From contig NZ_JALJRW010000010.1 in the NCBI RefSeq assembly GCF_024519465.1, forward strand, positions 94,651 to 158,650: a stretch of 64,000 bases of DNA, written 5' to 3'. Position 1 is the stretch's first letter, and each line of letters starts with the position of its first letter. A program made the position numbers and the translations under genes. Positions 1 to 8,892 of this stretch are shown piece after piece. The stretch comes from Stenotrophomonas sp. Ste86 (GTDB lineage Bacteria > Pseudomonadota > Gammaproteobacteria > Xanthomonadales > Xanthomonadaceae). Under the pieces are notes generated by a model that did not search any database, was not told where the DNA came from, and saw nothing but the letters and a program-made list of their open reading frames with translations.

Positions 1-609
1 TGCGATACCTGCGAAGGCGAAGGCTTCGTGCATGTCGAGCTGTTGTTCATGCCCAGTGTCTATGCGCCATGCCCGACCTGCCACGGCCAGCGTTACAACG
101 CCAAGACCCTGGAAGTGGAGTGGAACGGCCGCAACATCGCGCAGGTGTTGGCGATGACGGTGGAGGAAGCCCTGCTGTTCTTCGCCGAAGAAGCGCCGGT
201 GCAGCGCCCGCTGCAGTTGCTGCGCGATATCGGTCTGGGCTACCTGCGGCTGGGCCAGCCGGCCACCGAGCTGTCCGGTGGCGAGGCGCAGCGGATCAAG
301 CTGGCCACCGAACTGCAGCGCAGCCAGCACGGTAGCAGCCTGTACGTGCTGGACGAGCCGACCACCGGCCTGCATCCGGCCGATGTGGACAAGCTGATGG
401 CGCAGTTGCACGGGCTGGTGGATGCCGGCAACACGGTGGTGGTGGTCGAACACGATCTGCGCGTGGTCGCCGACGCGGACTGGGTGATTGATGTCGGCCC
501 GGGCGCGGGCGAGCAGGGCGGGACCATCGTCGCCGAAGGCACGCCCGCACAGGTCAGCCGCGCCACCACCGGCGCGACCGCACGTTACCTGCGGCGCTGG
601 TTCAAATAA
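1..609 (+). CDS. UvrA-family excinuclease ATPase, C-terminal part (5' end outside window)
   Basis: This is the last ~202 residues of an open reading frame that enters from the left edge. UvrA is the damage-recognition ATPase of nucleotide excision repair. The visible part opens with a zinc module CX2C-X19-CX2C (CDTC, then CPTC), as in the second UvrA zinc finger. It continues with the ABC signature LSGGEAQRIKLATEL, Walker B LYVLDEPTTGLHP and the switch histidine in VVVVEHD. The C-terminus, ending TARYLRRWFK, lacks the longer tail of many UvrA proteins. The gene could therefore be housekeeping uvrA or a shorter UvrA-like paralogue, which cannot be settled without the N-terminal half. Family assignment is firm; the exact paralogue is not. 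Confidence 0.9.
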   Translation, partial: CDTCEGEGFVHVELLFMPSVYAPCPTCHGQRYNAKTLEVEWNGRNIAQVLAMTVEEALLFFAEEAPVQRPLQLLRDIGLGYLRLGQPATELSGGEAQRIKLATELQRSQHGSSLYVLDEPTTGLHPADVDKLMAQLHGLVDAGNTVVVVEHDLRVVADADWVIDVGPGAGEQGGTIVAEGTPAQVSRATTGATARYLRRWFK

Positions 610-635
610 GGGTCTTCTTCCATCGTTGCTGTGCC

Positions 636-707
636 TTCGTTCGGGTCTGTCGCGAGCGTGGGGGCCGCGTAACAGCCGGTAGGCCCCTGGCGTAGTGTCC
701 CCCGGCC
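636..707 (+). repeat. Half copy of the palindromic repeat found upstream of groES
   Basis: The stretch at 652-707 matches, in inverted orientation, the right arm and part of the core of the palindrome at 6244-6360. The shared blocks include GCCGGTAGGCCCCTGGCG followed a few bases later by TGTCCCCCGGCC. Weaker similarity reaches back to about 636. The second half of the core and the other arm are absent here. No gene is seen between the UvrA-type stop and the end of the tlpA-like gene. Confidence 0.7.
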
Positions 708-832
708 CAGAAGCTGATGAGAATTGATTTCGTCATTGTTGGGCGTGCCGCGACAGGGGGCAAGACCCGACCAAACGGTAGCGCGACGCCATGCCTCGCC
801 GCCTCAGCGCCTGCAACGCGCCGCGTTGCCCT

Positions 833-1390
833 TCAGTGCCTTGCCCAGGCCTCAATCTCACCGGCCTGGAAGGGCCCCAGCTTCTGCTTGACGATGCGCC
901 CGTCGGCTCCGACCAGCACCGAGTACGGCAACAACCCCTGCGCATTGCCCAGACGCACGCTGGCATCGGCCGGGCCGGGCGTATCCAGCATGATCGGGTA
1001 GCCCACCGGCACCCGTGTCAAAAAGTCGCGCACGCCATCGGCCGTATCCAGCGCCAGCCCGACCACCTGCACGCCGTCCGCCGGTTGCCCGGCCGCGAAG
1101 GTGGACAGGGCCGGCATTTCTTCCACGCACGGGGCGCACCAGCTGGCCCAGACGTTGATCAGCAGCGGTCGGCCGCGGAAGCTGGCCAGGTCGATCGTGC
1201 GGCCATCGATATCCAGCAGCGCGATGGGTGGCAGGACATCACCGATGGCGGCCCCTGCCACCACCACGCGCGGTGGCAGCGCCGCCGGCTCGGGCAGCGT
1301 GCGGTTGAAGAACCACGCCCCGGTGCCGATCCCGACCAGCGCGGCAAACGCGGCCACCACCACCGTCTGGCGTGGCGGCCGCAGGCTCAT
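833..1390 (-). CDS. TlpA/DsbE-like thioredoxin-fold thiol:disulfide protein
   Basis: The 185-residue protein has an N-terminal membrane anchor at about residues 9-28, then a periplasmic thioredoxin-like domain with the redox motif WCAPC (Cys85, Cys88). TlpA/ResA/DsbE proteins reduce disulfides in exported proteins or apocytochromes and are recharged by DsbD-type transporters. Its start codon overlaps the stop of the upstream dsbD gene (ATGA), so the two are very probably cotranscribed and act as a pair. The substrate cannot be read from sequence. It is not placed in a cytochrome c maturation cluster, so TlpA-like is a safer name than CcmG/DsbE. Confidence 0.85.
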   Translation of the reverse strand: MSLRPPRQTVVVAAFAALVGIGTGAWFFNRTLPEPAALPPRVVVAGAAIGDVLPPIALLDIDGRTIDLASFRGRPLLINVWASWCAPCVEEMPALSTFAAGQPADGVQVVGLALDTADGVRDFLTRVPVGYPIMLDTPGPADASVRLGNAQGLLPYSVLVGADGRIVKQKLGPFQAGEIEAWARH

Positions 1391-3759
1391 CGGGCGGTGC
1401 GCAGCAGGGCTTCTTCGACGATCGCCTGGGTCAGCACGGTCGGCAGCACGGTCGGCGGCGCGCCGGGGCCGTACACCACGTACAGCGGCACGCCCACGGC
1501 CTTGTGCTCATCCAGGAACGCGGTGATTTCCGGATCGACGTTGGTGTAATCGCCGCGCATGTACACCGCATTGGTACGTCGCAGGGTGTCGTGGAAGGCA
1601 TCGGTGCCCAGCACCGTGCGCTCGTTGGCCTTGCAGGTCACGCACCAGTCGGCGGTCATGTTGACGAACACCACGCGGTTGTCCTGGCGCAGCCGGTCGA
1701 GCATCTGCGGCGAATAGGCCACCACGTTGTCGCTGGCGGCCGCCGCGGCCTTGGCCGGCGGCACCAGGCGGGTCACGCCCCACACCGGCACCAGCGCGGC
1801 CAGCAGCAGCAACAGCGCCAGCAGGCCGCCCACGCGTTGGCTGCGCCAGCGGCTGCGTTCGAACCACCACAGCGCCAGCGCCAGTACCACCAGCCCACCC
1901 AGCACCAGCGTCATCGCGTCCACACCGCGCTGCTTGCCCAGCACCCACAGCAGCCAGAGCGCGGTGCCGTACATCGGGAAGGCCAGCACGTGCTTGAGCG
2001 TTTCCATCCACGCGCCGGGGCGTGGCAGGCGCTTGGCCAGCGAGGGGACGAAGCCGATCAGCAGGAACGGCAACGCCAGGCCCAGGCCGAGCGCCAGGAA
2101 CACCAGGATCGCCGGGAGCGTACTGGCGGTGAATGCGTACGCCAGCGGTAGGCCCATGAACGGGGCCACGCACGGGCTGGCCACCACGCAGGCCAGCACG
2201 CCGGTGAAGAAATCGCCGACCGGACCGCTGCGCGAGGCCAGCGACTGGCCGATGCCGCCCAGGCTGCCGCCCAGGGTGAACACCCCCGACAGGCTCAGGC
2301 CGACGGTGAACATCAGGTACACCAGCGCGGCGATGAACCACGGGTGCTGCAGCTGGAAGCCCCAGCCCGCAGCCTGGCCGGCGGCACGCAGGGCCAGCAC
2401 CAGCGCGCCGATCGCGGCGAAGGCCACCAGCACGCCGGCGGTGTACCAGAGCGCATGGCTGCGCGCGCGCTGGCGGCTTTCACCGCTCTGCGCCACGCCG
2501 AGCACCTTCAACGACAGGATCGGCAGCACGCACGGCATCAGGTTGAGGATCAGCCCGCCCACCAGCGCCAGCAGCAGCGCGCCGATCAGCGTGGTCGGCG
2601 CGGCATCGTCGCCCGGCGGTCGGGTGCGCTGCGCGTTGTCGGCGCTGGCATCGGGCCTGCCGACGGTGGTGGTCGCATCGGTGGCCGGGGCGTTCGGGCG
2701 GATCAGCATCGGCTGGGTAGCCAGGCCGGCGCTGTCGCGTTCACGTGCCTGTGCGCGCTTGTCCTTGCCCGGCAGCGGGGCGATCACTTCATTGGTGTGC
2801 GCCGCCTCGCCCGCAGTGGCGTTGACCTTGCCCGCCGGCAGCGACAGCTTCACCCGGCGGGTCATCGGCGGATAGCAGATGCCGTCGGTCTGGCAGCCCT
2901 GGAAGGTGATCACCAGGGTGGTGTCCTGGGCGTCGGCGCGACTGCGGCGCAGCGGCAGCTTGACGTCGACCTGGTCGAAATACACCGCCACATCGCCGAA
3001 GTGCTCGTCGCGGTGCGACTTGGCCGCCGGCCACAGCGGCTTGTCGGGGCGGATGCCGTTGGCGCCTTCCAACTTCAGCGAGGTGCGATCGCGGTACAGG
3101 TAATAGCCCGGTGCCGGGCTGAAACGCAGCAGCACGGTAGTGCCATCGTCGACGATCGCATCGAAGCCGAACGCGCGCTCGGACGGCAGCGGCAGTGACT
3201 GGCTGCTGCTGGTGCCGGGCAGGCGCAGGCCGCTGCCGGTGTTGCCGGCCAGCGGGTTGTTGAACGGCGAGGGCGCGGTCAGTGCGGGCGCGGTCGCGGC
3301 CGATGCCGAGGCAGCACCGGCGGTGCCGCCGGGCAGTTTCACCTTCACGCTGCGCTTCTGCGGCGGATAGCACACGCCGGCATCGGCGCAGCCCTGGTAA
3401 CGGATCTCCAGCGTCACCGTGTCGGTGCCGTCCTCGGCCTTGCCCGGCAATACGGCGGTCAGCCGCTCGCGGTAGGTTTCCACCTCGCCGAAGAAATCGT
3501 CGTGGTGCTTCTTGCCGGCGGGCATCTGCAGCGCCTCGGCGCTGAAGCCGGCGTCGGGCTTGACCGTGGTGCGGTGGCGATACAGGTAGTAGCCCGGGGC
3601 GATCTTCCAGCTGACCTCGATGCGGTCGCGATCACGCGCCTGCGCGGTCAGCCCGAACGCCTCGTCCACCGGCAGCAGGTCTTTCTCGCTGACGGCCAGC
3701 GCCGGCAGGGCCACCACGAACAACGCGCACAGCGCGGCAACACGACGAAACAGCGTCAT
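1387..3759 (-). CDS. dsbD: Thiol:disulfide interchange protein DsbD with duplicated N-terminal domain
   Basis: DsbD passes electrons from cytoplasmic thioredoxin across the inner membrane to periplasmic thiol proteins. The order here is: signal peptide (about 1-22), a first DsbD-alpha domain (cysteines near 124 and 130, CADAGVCYPP), a second alpha-like domain (cysteines near 289 and 295, CQTDGICYPP), a membrane core with NLMPCVLPILSLK and VASPCVAPF, and a C-terminal thioredoxin domain with WCVTC (about 706-709). At ~790 residues it is much longer than the ~565 of E. coli because of the second alpha domain. I chose the ATG at 3759, eight bases after a GAGGAA ribosome site and overlapping the cutA stop by one base; a TTG lies one codon upstream. 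Confidence 0.93.
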   Translation of the reverse strand: MTLFRRVAALCALFVVALPALAVSEKDLLPVDEAFGLTAQARDRDRIEVSWKIAPGYYLYRHRTTVKPDAGFSAEALQMPAGKKHHDDFFGEVETYRERLTAVLPGKAEDGTDTVTLEIRYQGCADAGVCYPPQKRSVKVKLPGGTAGAASASAATAPALTAPSPFNNPLAGNTGSGLRLPGTSSSQSLPLPSERAFGFDAIVDDGTTVLLRFSPAPGYYLYRDRTSLKLEGANGIRPDKPLWPAAKSHRDEHFGDVAVYFDQVDVKLPLRRSRADAQDTTLVITFQGCQTDGICYPPMTRRVKLSLPAGKVNATAGEAAHTNEVIAPLPGKDKRAQARERDSAGLATQPMLIRPNAPATDATTTVGRPDASADNAQRTRPPGDDAAPTTLIGALLLALVGGLILNLMPCVLPILSLKVLGVAQSGESRQRARSHALWYTAGVLVAFAAIGALVLALRAAGQAAGWGFQLQHPWFIAALVYLMFTVGLSLSGVFTLGGSLGGIGQSLASRSGPVGDFFTGVLACVVASPCVAPFMGLPLAYAFTASTLPAILVFLALGLGLALPFLLIGFVPSLAKRLPRPGAWMETLKHVLAFPMYGTALWLLWVLGKQRGVDAMTLVLGGLVVLALALWWFERSRWRSQRVGGLLALLLLLAALVPVWGVTRLVPPAKAAAAASDNVVAYSPQMLDRLRQDNRVVFVNMTADWCVTCKANERTVLGTDAFHDTLRRTNAVYMRGDYTNVDPEITAFLDEHKAVGVPLYVVYGPGAPPTVLPTVLTQAIVEEALLRTAR

Positions 3760-4097
3760 CAATCAATTTCCTCTCGGGTCTGTGCCCGAATCCAATCCAG
3801 GTATGCCGGCAGGCCAGCGCGGGTTTCGACCGCGATGCACTCCGGGAGTTCATACGGATGCAGTGCCTGCAGCCGCGCGATGGCCGCGTCCAGGCGGCTG
3901 CCGGTGGTCTTGATCAGCAGTTGGACCTCGTGGTCCTCGTTGATCTCCCCGTGCCAGCGGTATGTGGCGTGCGCCCCGTCCAGGCGGGTGACGCACGCGG
4001 CCAGGCGTTCTTCCACCAGGGCACGCGCCAGCCGCGTCGCGGTGTCCGCGTCGGGGCAGGTGGTGAACAGCAGAAAGACGGGATCGGCGGTCGACAT
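3759..4097 (-). CDS. cutA: Divalent-cation tolerance protein CutA
   Basis: This 112-residue protein has the CutA1 fold signatures: LFTTCPD near the start, then LVEERLAACVTRLDG, a YRWHGEI strand and ELPECIAVET near the end. CutA1 proteins form very stable trimers, are related in fold to PII proteins, and were named from copper and divalent metal tolerance in E. coli, where cutA lies directly next to dsbD. The same cutA-dsbD order is kept here, with a one-base stop/start overlap. Length is typical of the family. Confidence 0.92.
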   Translation of the reverse strand: MSTADPVFLLFTTCPDADTATRLARALVEERLAACVTRLDGAHATYRWHGEINEDHEVQLLIKTTGSRLDAAIARLQALHPYELPECIAVETRAGLPAYLDWIRAQTREEID

Positions 4098-4132
4098 GAC
4101 GGCCGAGTATAGGACCGCCAGACCCGGATGGT

Positions 4133-4161
4133 CCGACCGGCGCCATTGCGGCGCCGGTCGG
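4133..4161 (-). terminator. Perfect hairpin downstream of the endonuclease gene
   Basis: CCGACCGGCGCC (4133-4144) pairs perfectly with GGCGCCGGTCGG (4150-4161) around a 5-base loop, just after the minus-strand endonuclease stop. No T tract follows, so it may be an mRNA 3' stabiliser or a weak terminator rather than a classical intrinsic one. Confidence 0.5.
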
Positions 4162-4167
4162 GAGGGC

Positions 4168-5955
4168 TCAGTTGAGCAGCTGGCAGCTGGTCGGCTTGGC
4201 GGAGGTGAACAGGCCCGGGGTGGCCCATTCGGGGTGGTCGATGAACGGATTGCGGTTGCCCTGGAAGCTGTAGATCACTTCATTGCGGGCGCGTTCGGCC
4301 GCATCCGGCGGGTCGGACAGATGCCACTCGATCAGGGTCGAGAGCAGGCCCATGTAGGCCGGCGAGGCGGCCGTCTTGACGATCTTGCTGCGGTCGTCGG
4401 TCAGTTCCAGGTCCGGCTCGGACTGGCCGGTCTTGGCGTCTTTGCCCCCCTCGTAGCGAATCGCCATGTACATCACTGCCCGCGCCATGTCGCCCTTGCG
4501 TCGGCCCCACACCTCGAAGGTGCCGGTGTTGCCGTCGGGGGTACGCACCCAGTTGGAATTGCCCGGGTAGCCGCCGCTGCCGCCGCCCACGCCATTGTTG
4601 GCCTCGGTGGCGCGCTCACCGCAGTTGCTGTCGCACTTGCCGAACGGCTTGTTGCCGCGGTCGGCGTTCCACTGCGCATCGGTGAGGTACAGCATGTGGG
4701 TGTCGGTGTAGGGCGCATACGGCAGGCCCTTGTCGCCGGTGGTGCTGGCAAAGCCCAGCGAGTTCGGCCAGGTGTGCTCGCGGTTGTAGGTCAGGCCGCT
4801 GCCGGTACCCGCCCGACCACTGACCTTGGTGTAGCTGTGGTTGCGGTAGGCATCGAGGATCTTGCCGCTGTTGTTGGGATCCTCATCGGCGATCTCCAGG
4901 ATGGTCCAGGTGCTGGTGCCCGAGCCACTGTACGGGTAGGCGGTGTGGCCCTTGATGGTCTCGTGCAGGGAGCAGCGCAGCTGGCTGGGGTTGCTGGTGT
5001 TGACCCGCGAGTAGTACTCGCCGGGATTACCGGGATTGCCCGGGTCCGGATTGCCGGTGGTGGTGGCCACGGTGAAGGCGATGCGGGTATCGGCAGCGGG
5101 ATGGGCGCCCTGGGCATCGCTGACGCGGGTGGCGCGGATGTCGAAGCGGCAGGCTTCGCCGGCGATCAGCGCGGTGTTGGTGGACAGGGTGAACCGGCTG
5201 CCGCTGCTGGCGTGGGCCAGCGGCACCGTGCCGGATTGCCCGCAGCTGAGCACGAAGGCGCCGCTGGCCAGGTTGACCGTCTCGCTGAAGGTCACGCTGA
5301 GATCGGCGGCCGACGGGAAGGTGCTGGCACCCTGTTCGGGGGTGGTGGCGCTGACCGAGGGCGGGGTATTGGGGCCGCTGCCGCCGGTGCCGCTGAAGGT
5401 CTGGCCGTTGTTGCACGCGCCGAAGGTCTGCCCGGCCGATTCGGCCCAGGTGAAGTGGGTGTACTGGCTGCCGCTGCCGGTCAGCTGCAGGGACGTGCCC
5501 GGGGCGGTGCTGTTGCTCTCGCTGACCGGGATGTTCTGGCTGGTCAGGCCGGCCGCGGGGCCGCCCGCGGCGGTGATGGTGCCTTCGTAGCTGATGAACT
5601 GGACGACCTTGCCGCTGGCATCGACCAGGGCGATGCCATCGTTAGACCCGTTCTGGATACCGTTGCTGGGGTAGGTGACCGTGGCCAGGGTGGCCTTGCC
5701 GCAACCGGCCGCCGTGCCGGCCGGGATCGCGTTGTTGGCGTAGACCGCTGCCGCCGACGGGTTGCTGCCGTTGTACAGGTACAGGCGGTAGCCGCTGAGG
5801 TCCTCCCCGGCGGTGGCCACTACCTCGATGGCCTCGCCGACATCGCCGGCCGGCGTGCTGTCGTCGTAGTGCAGTTCATTGATGAATACATCCGCCTGGG
5901 CGGTGCCGGCCAATGCCAGCAGGCACCCCAGGGACAGCGGTGTGAGCAACCTCAT
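4168..5955 (-). CDS. Secreted modular endonuclease I family nuclease
   Basis: The 595-residue protein begins with a clear signal peptide (MRLLTPLSLGCLLALAGTAQA, cleavage near 21). Next comes a lamin-tail-like domain (about 22-180, starting DVFINELHYDD), a Big_5-type Ig-like domain (about 200-295, SVSATTPEQGASTFPSAADL), a short Gly/Pro/Asn linker and a C-terminal endonuclease I domain (about 310-590). The last carries NREHTWPNS with the catalytic histidine, plus paired cysteines that probably form disulfides. Endonuclease I enzymes are extracellular or periplasmic nucleases used in DNA scavenging. The LTD and Ig-like modules probably bind DNA or the cell surface, which is an inference. The gene stands alone, with a hairpin after its stop. 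Confidence 0.85.
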   Translation of the reverse strand: MRLLTPLSLGCLLALAGTAQADVFINELHYDDSTPAGDVGEAIEVVATAGEDLSGYRLYLYNGSNPSAAAVYANNAIPAGTAAGCGKATLATVTYPSNGIQNGSNDGIALVDASGKVVQFISYEGTITAAGGPAAGLTSQNIPVSESNSTAPGTSLQLTGSGSQYTHFTWAESAGQTFGACNNGQTFSGTGGSGPNTPPSVSATTPEQGASTFPSAADLSVTFSETVNLASGAFVLSCGQSGTVPLAHASSGSRFTLSTNTALIAGEACRFDIRATRVSDAQGAHPAADTRIAFTVATTTGNPDPGNPGNPGEYYSRVNTSNPSQLRCSLHETIKGHTAYPYSGSGTSTWTILEIADEDPNNSGKILDAYRNHSYTKVSGRAGTGSGLTYNREHTWPNSLGFASTTGDKGLPYAPYTDTHMLYLTDAQWNADRGNKPFGKCDSNCGERATEANNGVGGGSGGYPGNSNWVRTPDGNTGTFEVWGRRKGDMARAVMYMAIRYEGGKDAKTGQSEPDLELTDDRSKIVKTAASPAYMGLLSTLIEWHLSDPPDAAERARNEVIYSFQGNRNPFIDHPEWATPGLFTSAKPTSCQLLN

Positions 5956-6099
5956 CTACGTCTCCTTGTGATTGGGTATCGCCGGCCGAATCTAATCAAT
6001 CCAGATGACACATCTATCGATATGTCGGGATTGGCCTTCCGCAGTGAGACGTACGTCAAGAAAATGGGGGGCGGCGGTCGGTCGGCTGGTCGGCGGGTC

Positions 6100-6197
6100 G
6101 GGCGCTGGGCCCCCATGCCCTTTCCGGCGAATGTCCCCCGGCCGCGGAGCGGCCTCCTCCTTTATTTCGCCTCCAAGGGCATGGGGGCCCAGCGCCC
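6100..6197. repeat. Palindromic element A: 23-bp perfect inverted repeat around a shared core
   Basis: The arm at 6100-6122 (including GGGCCCCCATGCCCTT) is a perfect inverted repeat of 6175-6197. Between the arms lies a core at 6130-6167, made of AATGTCCCCCGGCC, a short GC spacer and GGCCTCCTCCTTTATTT. That core recurs in opposite orientation at 6283-6317. The region 5956-6478 has no convincing gene. Confidence 0.85.
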
Positions 6198-6243
6198 GCC
6201 CCCCCGACCGAAATCAGAAAAGCCGGTCTTCGGCCAACGTACC

Positions 6244-6360
6244 GCGAGCCGAGCCCCATCGCGGGCGGTAGGCTCCTGGGCAAAATAAAGGAGGAGGCCG
6301 CCAGGCCGGGGGACATTTGCGCCAGGGGCCTACCGGCCGCGACGGGGCCCTCACGCTCGC
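6244..6360. repeat. Palindromic element B: inverted copy of the core with different arms
   Basis: The core at 6283-6317 is the reverse complement of the element A core with a few changes. It is flanked by a different, imperfect inverted repeat (about 6244-6286 with 6315-6360) containing GCGGTAGGCTCCTGGGC on one side and GCGCCAGGGGCCTACCGG on the other. The right half recurs inverted at 636-707, so this is a dispersed family and not a local accident. Confidence 0.8.
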
Positions 6361-6388
6361 AGCAGTCCCGAACGGAGACAGGATGCTT

Positions 6389-6430
6389 CGCTTTCGCTTT
6401 CGCTTTCGCTTTCGCTTTTGCTTTTGCTTG
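6389..6430. repeat. Hexanucleotide microsatellite (CGCTTT)n upstream of groES
   Basis: Five perfect CGCTTT units run from 6389 to 6418, followed by two degenerate units (TGCTTT, TGCTTG). The tract ends about 50 bp before the sigma-32-like promoter of groES. Such tracts can change length by slippage. Confidence 0.9.
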
Positions 6431-6478
6431 CCCGAGCCCTTGCCCCAAACGCAGCCCGGAAAAATTTCGCCCCTCCCC

Positions 6479-6506
6479 CTTGAAAGGCGCGCGCCCAGCA
6501 CCATCT
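6479..6506 (+). promoter_or_regulatory. Sigma-32-like heat-shock promoter for groESL
   Basis: CTTGAAA (6479-6485), a 13-base spacer, then CACCATCT (6499-6506) matches the RpoH-type pattern CTTGAAA-N11-16-CCCCATNT at nearly every position. It lies 116 bases upstream of the groES start and in the right direction. Confidence 0.7.
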
Positions 6507-6515
6507 CTGCTCCGT

Positions 6516-6536
6516 ACCCGCACCGTCGGGTTTTTT
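6516..6536 (+). terminator. Short hairpin with T-run in the groES leader (possible attenuator)
   Basis: ACCCG (6516-6520) pairs with CGGGT (6527-6531), and six T residues span 6531-6536. The stem is only 5 bp, so termination may be weak. It lies just downstream of the predicted heat-shock promoter and upstream of the CIRCE-like element, inside the leader of the chaperonin transcript. Confidence 0.35.
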
Positions 6537-6547
6537 CGTGAGCGTGG

Positions 6548-6574
6548 TTGGCAGTCGCCCTGGGTGACTGCTAA
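6548..6574 (+). promoter_or_regulatory. CIRCE-like HrcA operator
   Basis: TTGGCAGTC (6548-6556), nine bases, then GACTGCTAA (6566-6574). The CIRCE consensus is TTAGCACTC-N9-GAGTGCTAA. The spacer length is exact and the C-to-G change in the left arm is matched by G-to-C in the right arm, so pairing symmetry is kept. HrcA normally represses groESL by binding here; hrcA itself is not in the window. Confidence 0.75.
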
Positions 6575-6621
6575 CATCGCCAGACTTTCCTAGACCAATC
6601 AACAACTTAAAAGGGTCTCAC

Positions 6622-6909
6622 ATGAGCATCAAGCCGCTTCATGACCGCGTCGTAGTCAAGCCGATCGAAGCCGACGAAATCTCGTCCGGCGGCATCGTGA
6701 TTCCGGATTCCGCCAAGGAAAAGTCGACCAAGGGTGAAGTCGTGGCCGTCGGCCCGGGCAAGCCCCTGGACAACGGCAGCGTCCGCGCGCCGTCGCTGAA
6801 GGTCGGTGACAAGGTCATCTACGGCCAGTACGCCGGCAGCAGCTACAAGTCCGAAGGCGTCGAGTACAAGGTCCTGCGCGAAGACGACATCCTCGCCATC
6901 CTCGGCTGA
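6622..6909 (+). CDS. groES: Co-chaperonin GroES
   Basis: This is the 95-residue co-chaperonin that caps the GroEL chamber during ATP-driven protein folding. The start [19 protein letters not shown], the mobile-loop region [20 protein letters not shown] and the end EDDILAILG are all canonical, and the length is exactly typical. The ATG follows an AAAAGGG ribosome site. groEL follows 89 bp downstream, with a small hairpin between them. Upstream are a sigma-32-like promoter and a CIRCE-like operator, so dual heat-shock control is likely. Confidence 0.98.
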   Translation: MSIKPLHDRVVVKPIEADEISSGGIVIPDSAKEKSTKGEVVAVGPGKPLDNGSVRAPSLKVGDKVIYGQYAGSSYKSEGVEYKVLREDDILAILG

Positions 6910-6959
6910 GTGATGCCGCCGGCCCGTGCCGGCGCTTCCGCAATCTCCCCCATTCAAGC

Positions 6960-6978
6960 AGCCGGGCTTGGCCCGGCT
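6960..6978 (+). other. Hairpin in the groES-groEL intergenic region
   Basis: AGCCGGGC (6960-6967) and GCCCGGCT (6971-6978) form a perfect 8-bp stem with a TTG loop. It lies just before the groEL ribosome site (AAAAGG) and has no T-run. It could be an mRNA processing or stability element that lets the two chaperonin subunits be made in different amounts. Confidence 0.5.
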
Positions 6979-6986
6979 CCACATAA

Positions 6987-8648
<1,662 letters not shown>

Positions 8649-8686
8649 TGCCGCTGCCGGCCCTGCGCCGGCACGCATCGGTCCGG

Positions 8687-8713
8687 CAGGTATCGACCGT
8701 TGGTCGGTACCTG
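8687..8713. repeat. REP-like hairpin after groEL
   Basis: CAGGTATCGACC and GGTCGGTACCTG form a near-perfect stem around GTT. The same GGTACCGACCGTTGG theme recurs in the tandem repeats at 19711-19850, so this belongs to a dispersed palindrome family. Confidence 0.6.
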
Positions 8714-8730
8714 CGTTCCGCAGCAAGAAG

Positions 8731-8758
8731 AAAAACCCCGCCGAAAGGCGGGGTTTTT
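8731..8758 (+). terminator. Intrinsic terminator of groESL
   Basis: CCCCGCC (8736-8742), loop GAAA, GGCGGGG (8747-8753), followed by TTTTT, with A residues on the left flank. It is a textbook intrinsic terminator about 85 bp after the groEL stop. Confidence 0.92.
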
Positions 8759-8793
8759 CGTTGCGCGATGGGAATTACGGTTGCCCCGGCGCA

Positions 8794-8823
8794 AATCAGC
8801 GGCGCGTCAATCAGCGGCGCGTC
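8794..8823. repeat. Perfect 15-bp tandem duplication upstream of the marR promoter
   Basis: AATCAGCGGCGCGTC occurs twice back to back (8794-8808 and 8809-8823), followed by a shorter CGTCAAT echo. It lies between the groEL terminator and the MarR operator. Function unknown. Confidence 0.85.
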
Positions 8824-8858
8824 CGTCAATGGACATTGCAGTCCGCGAAGTTGACGAT

Positions 8859-8878
8859 ATGATTAGGTGACTAATCAT
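8859..8878. promoter_or_regulatory. Perfect palindromic operator of the MarR regulator
   Basis: ATGATTAG-GTGA-CTAATCAT is a perfect 8-bp inverted repeat, AT-rich against GC-rich flanks, 15 bp before the start codon of the MarR gene. MarR dimers bind palindromes of this size and spacing and usually repress their own operon. Confidence 0.75.
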
Positions 8879-8892
8879 GTTGTCGACGCATC

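Noticed and set aside
6056..6577. Long minus-strand open frame with a Lys-Ala repeat upstream of groES
   Set aside because: It runs through the palindromes and microsatellite, has no ribosome site, and the Lys-Ala run is only the translation of the CGCTTT tract.
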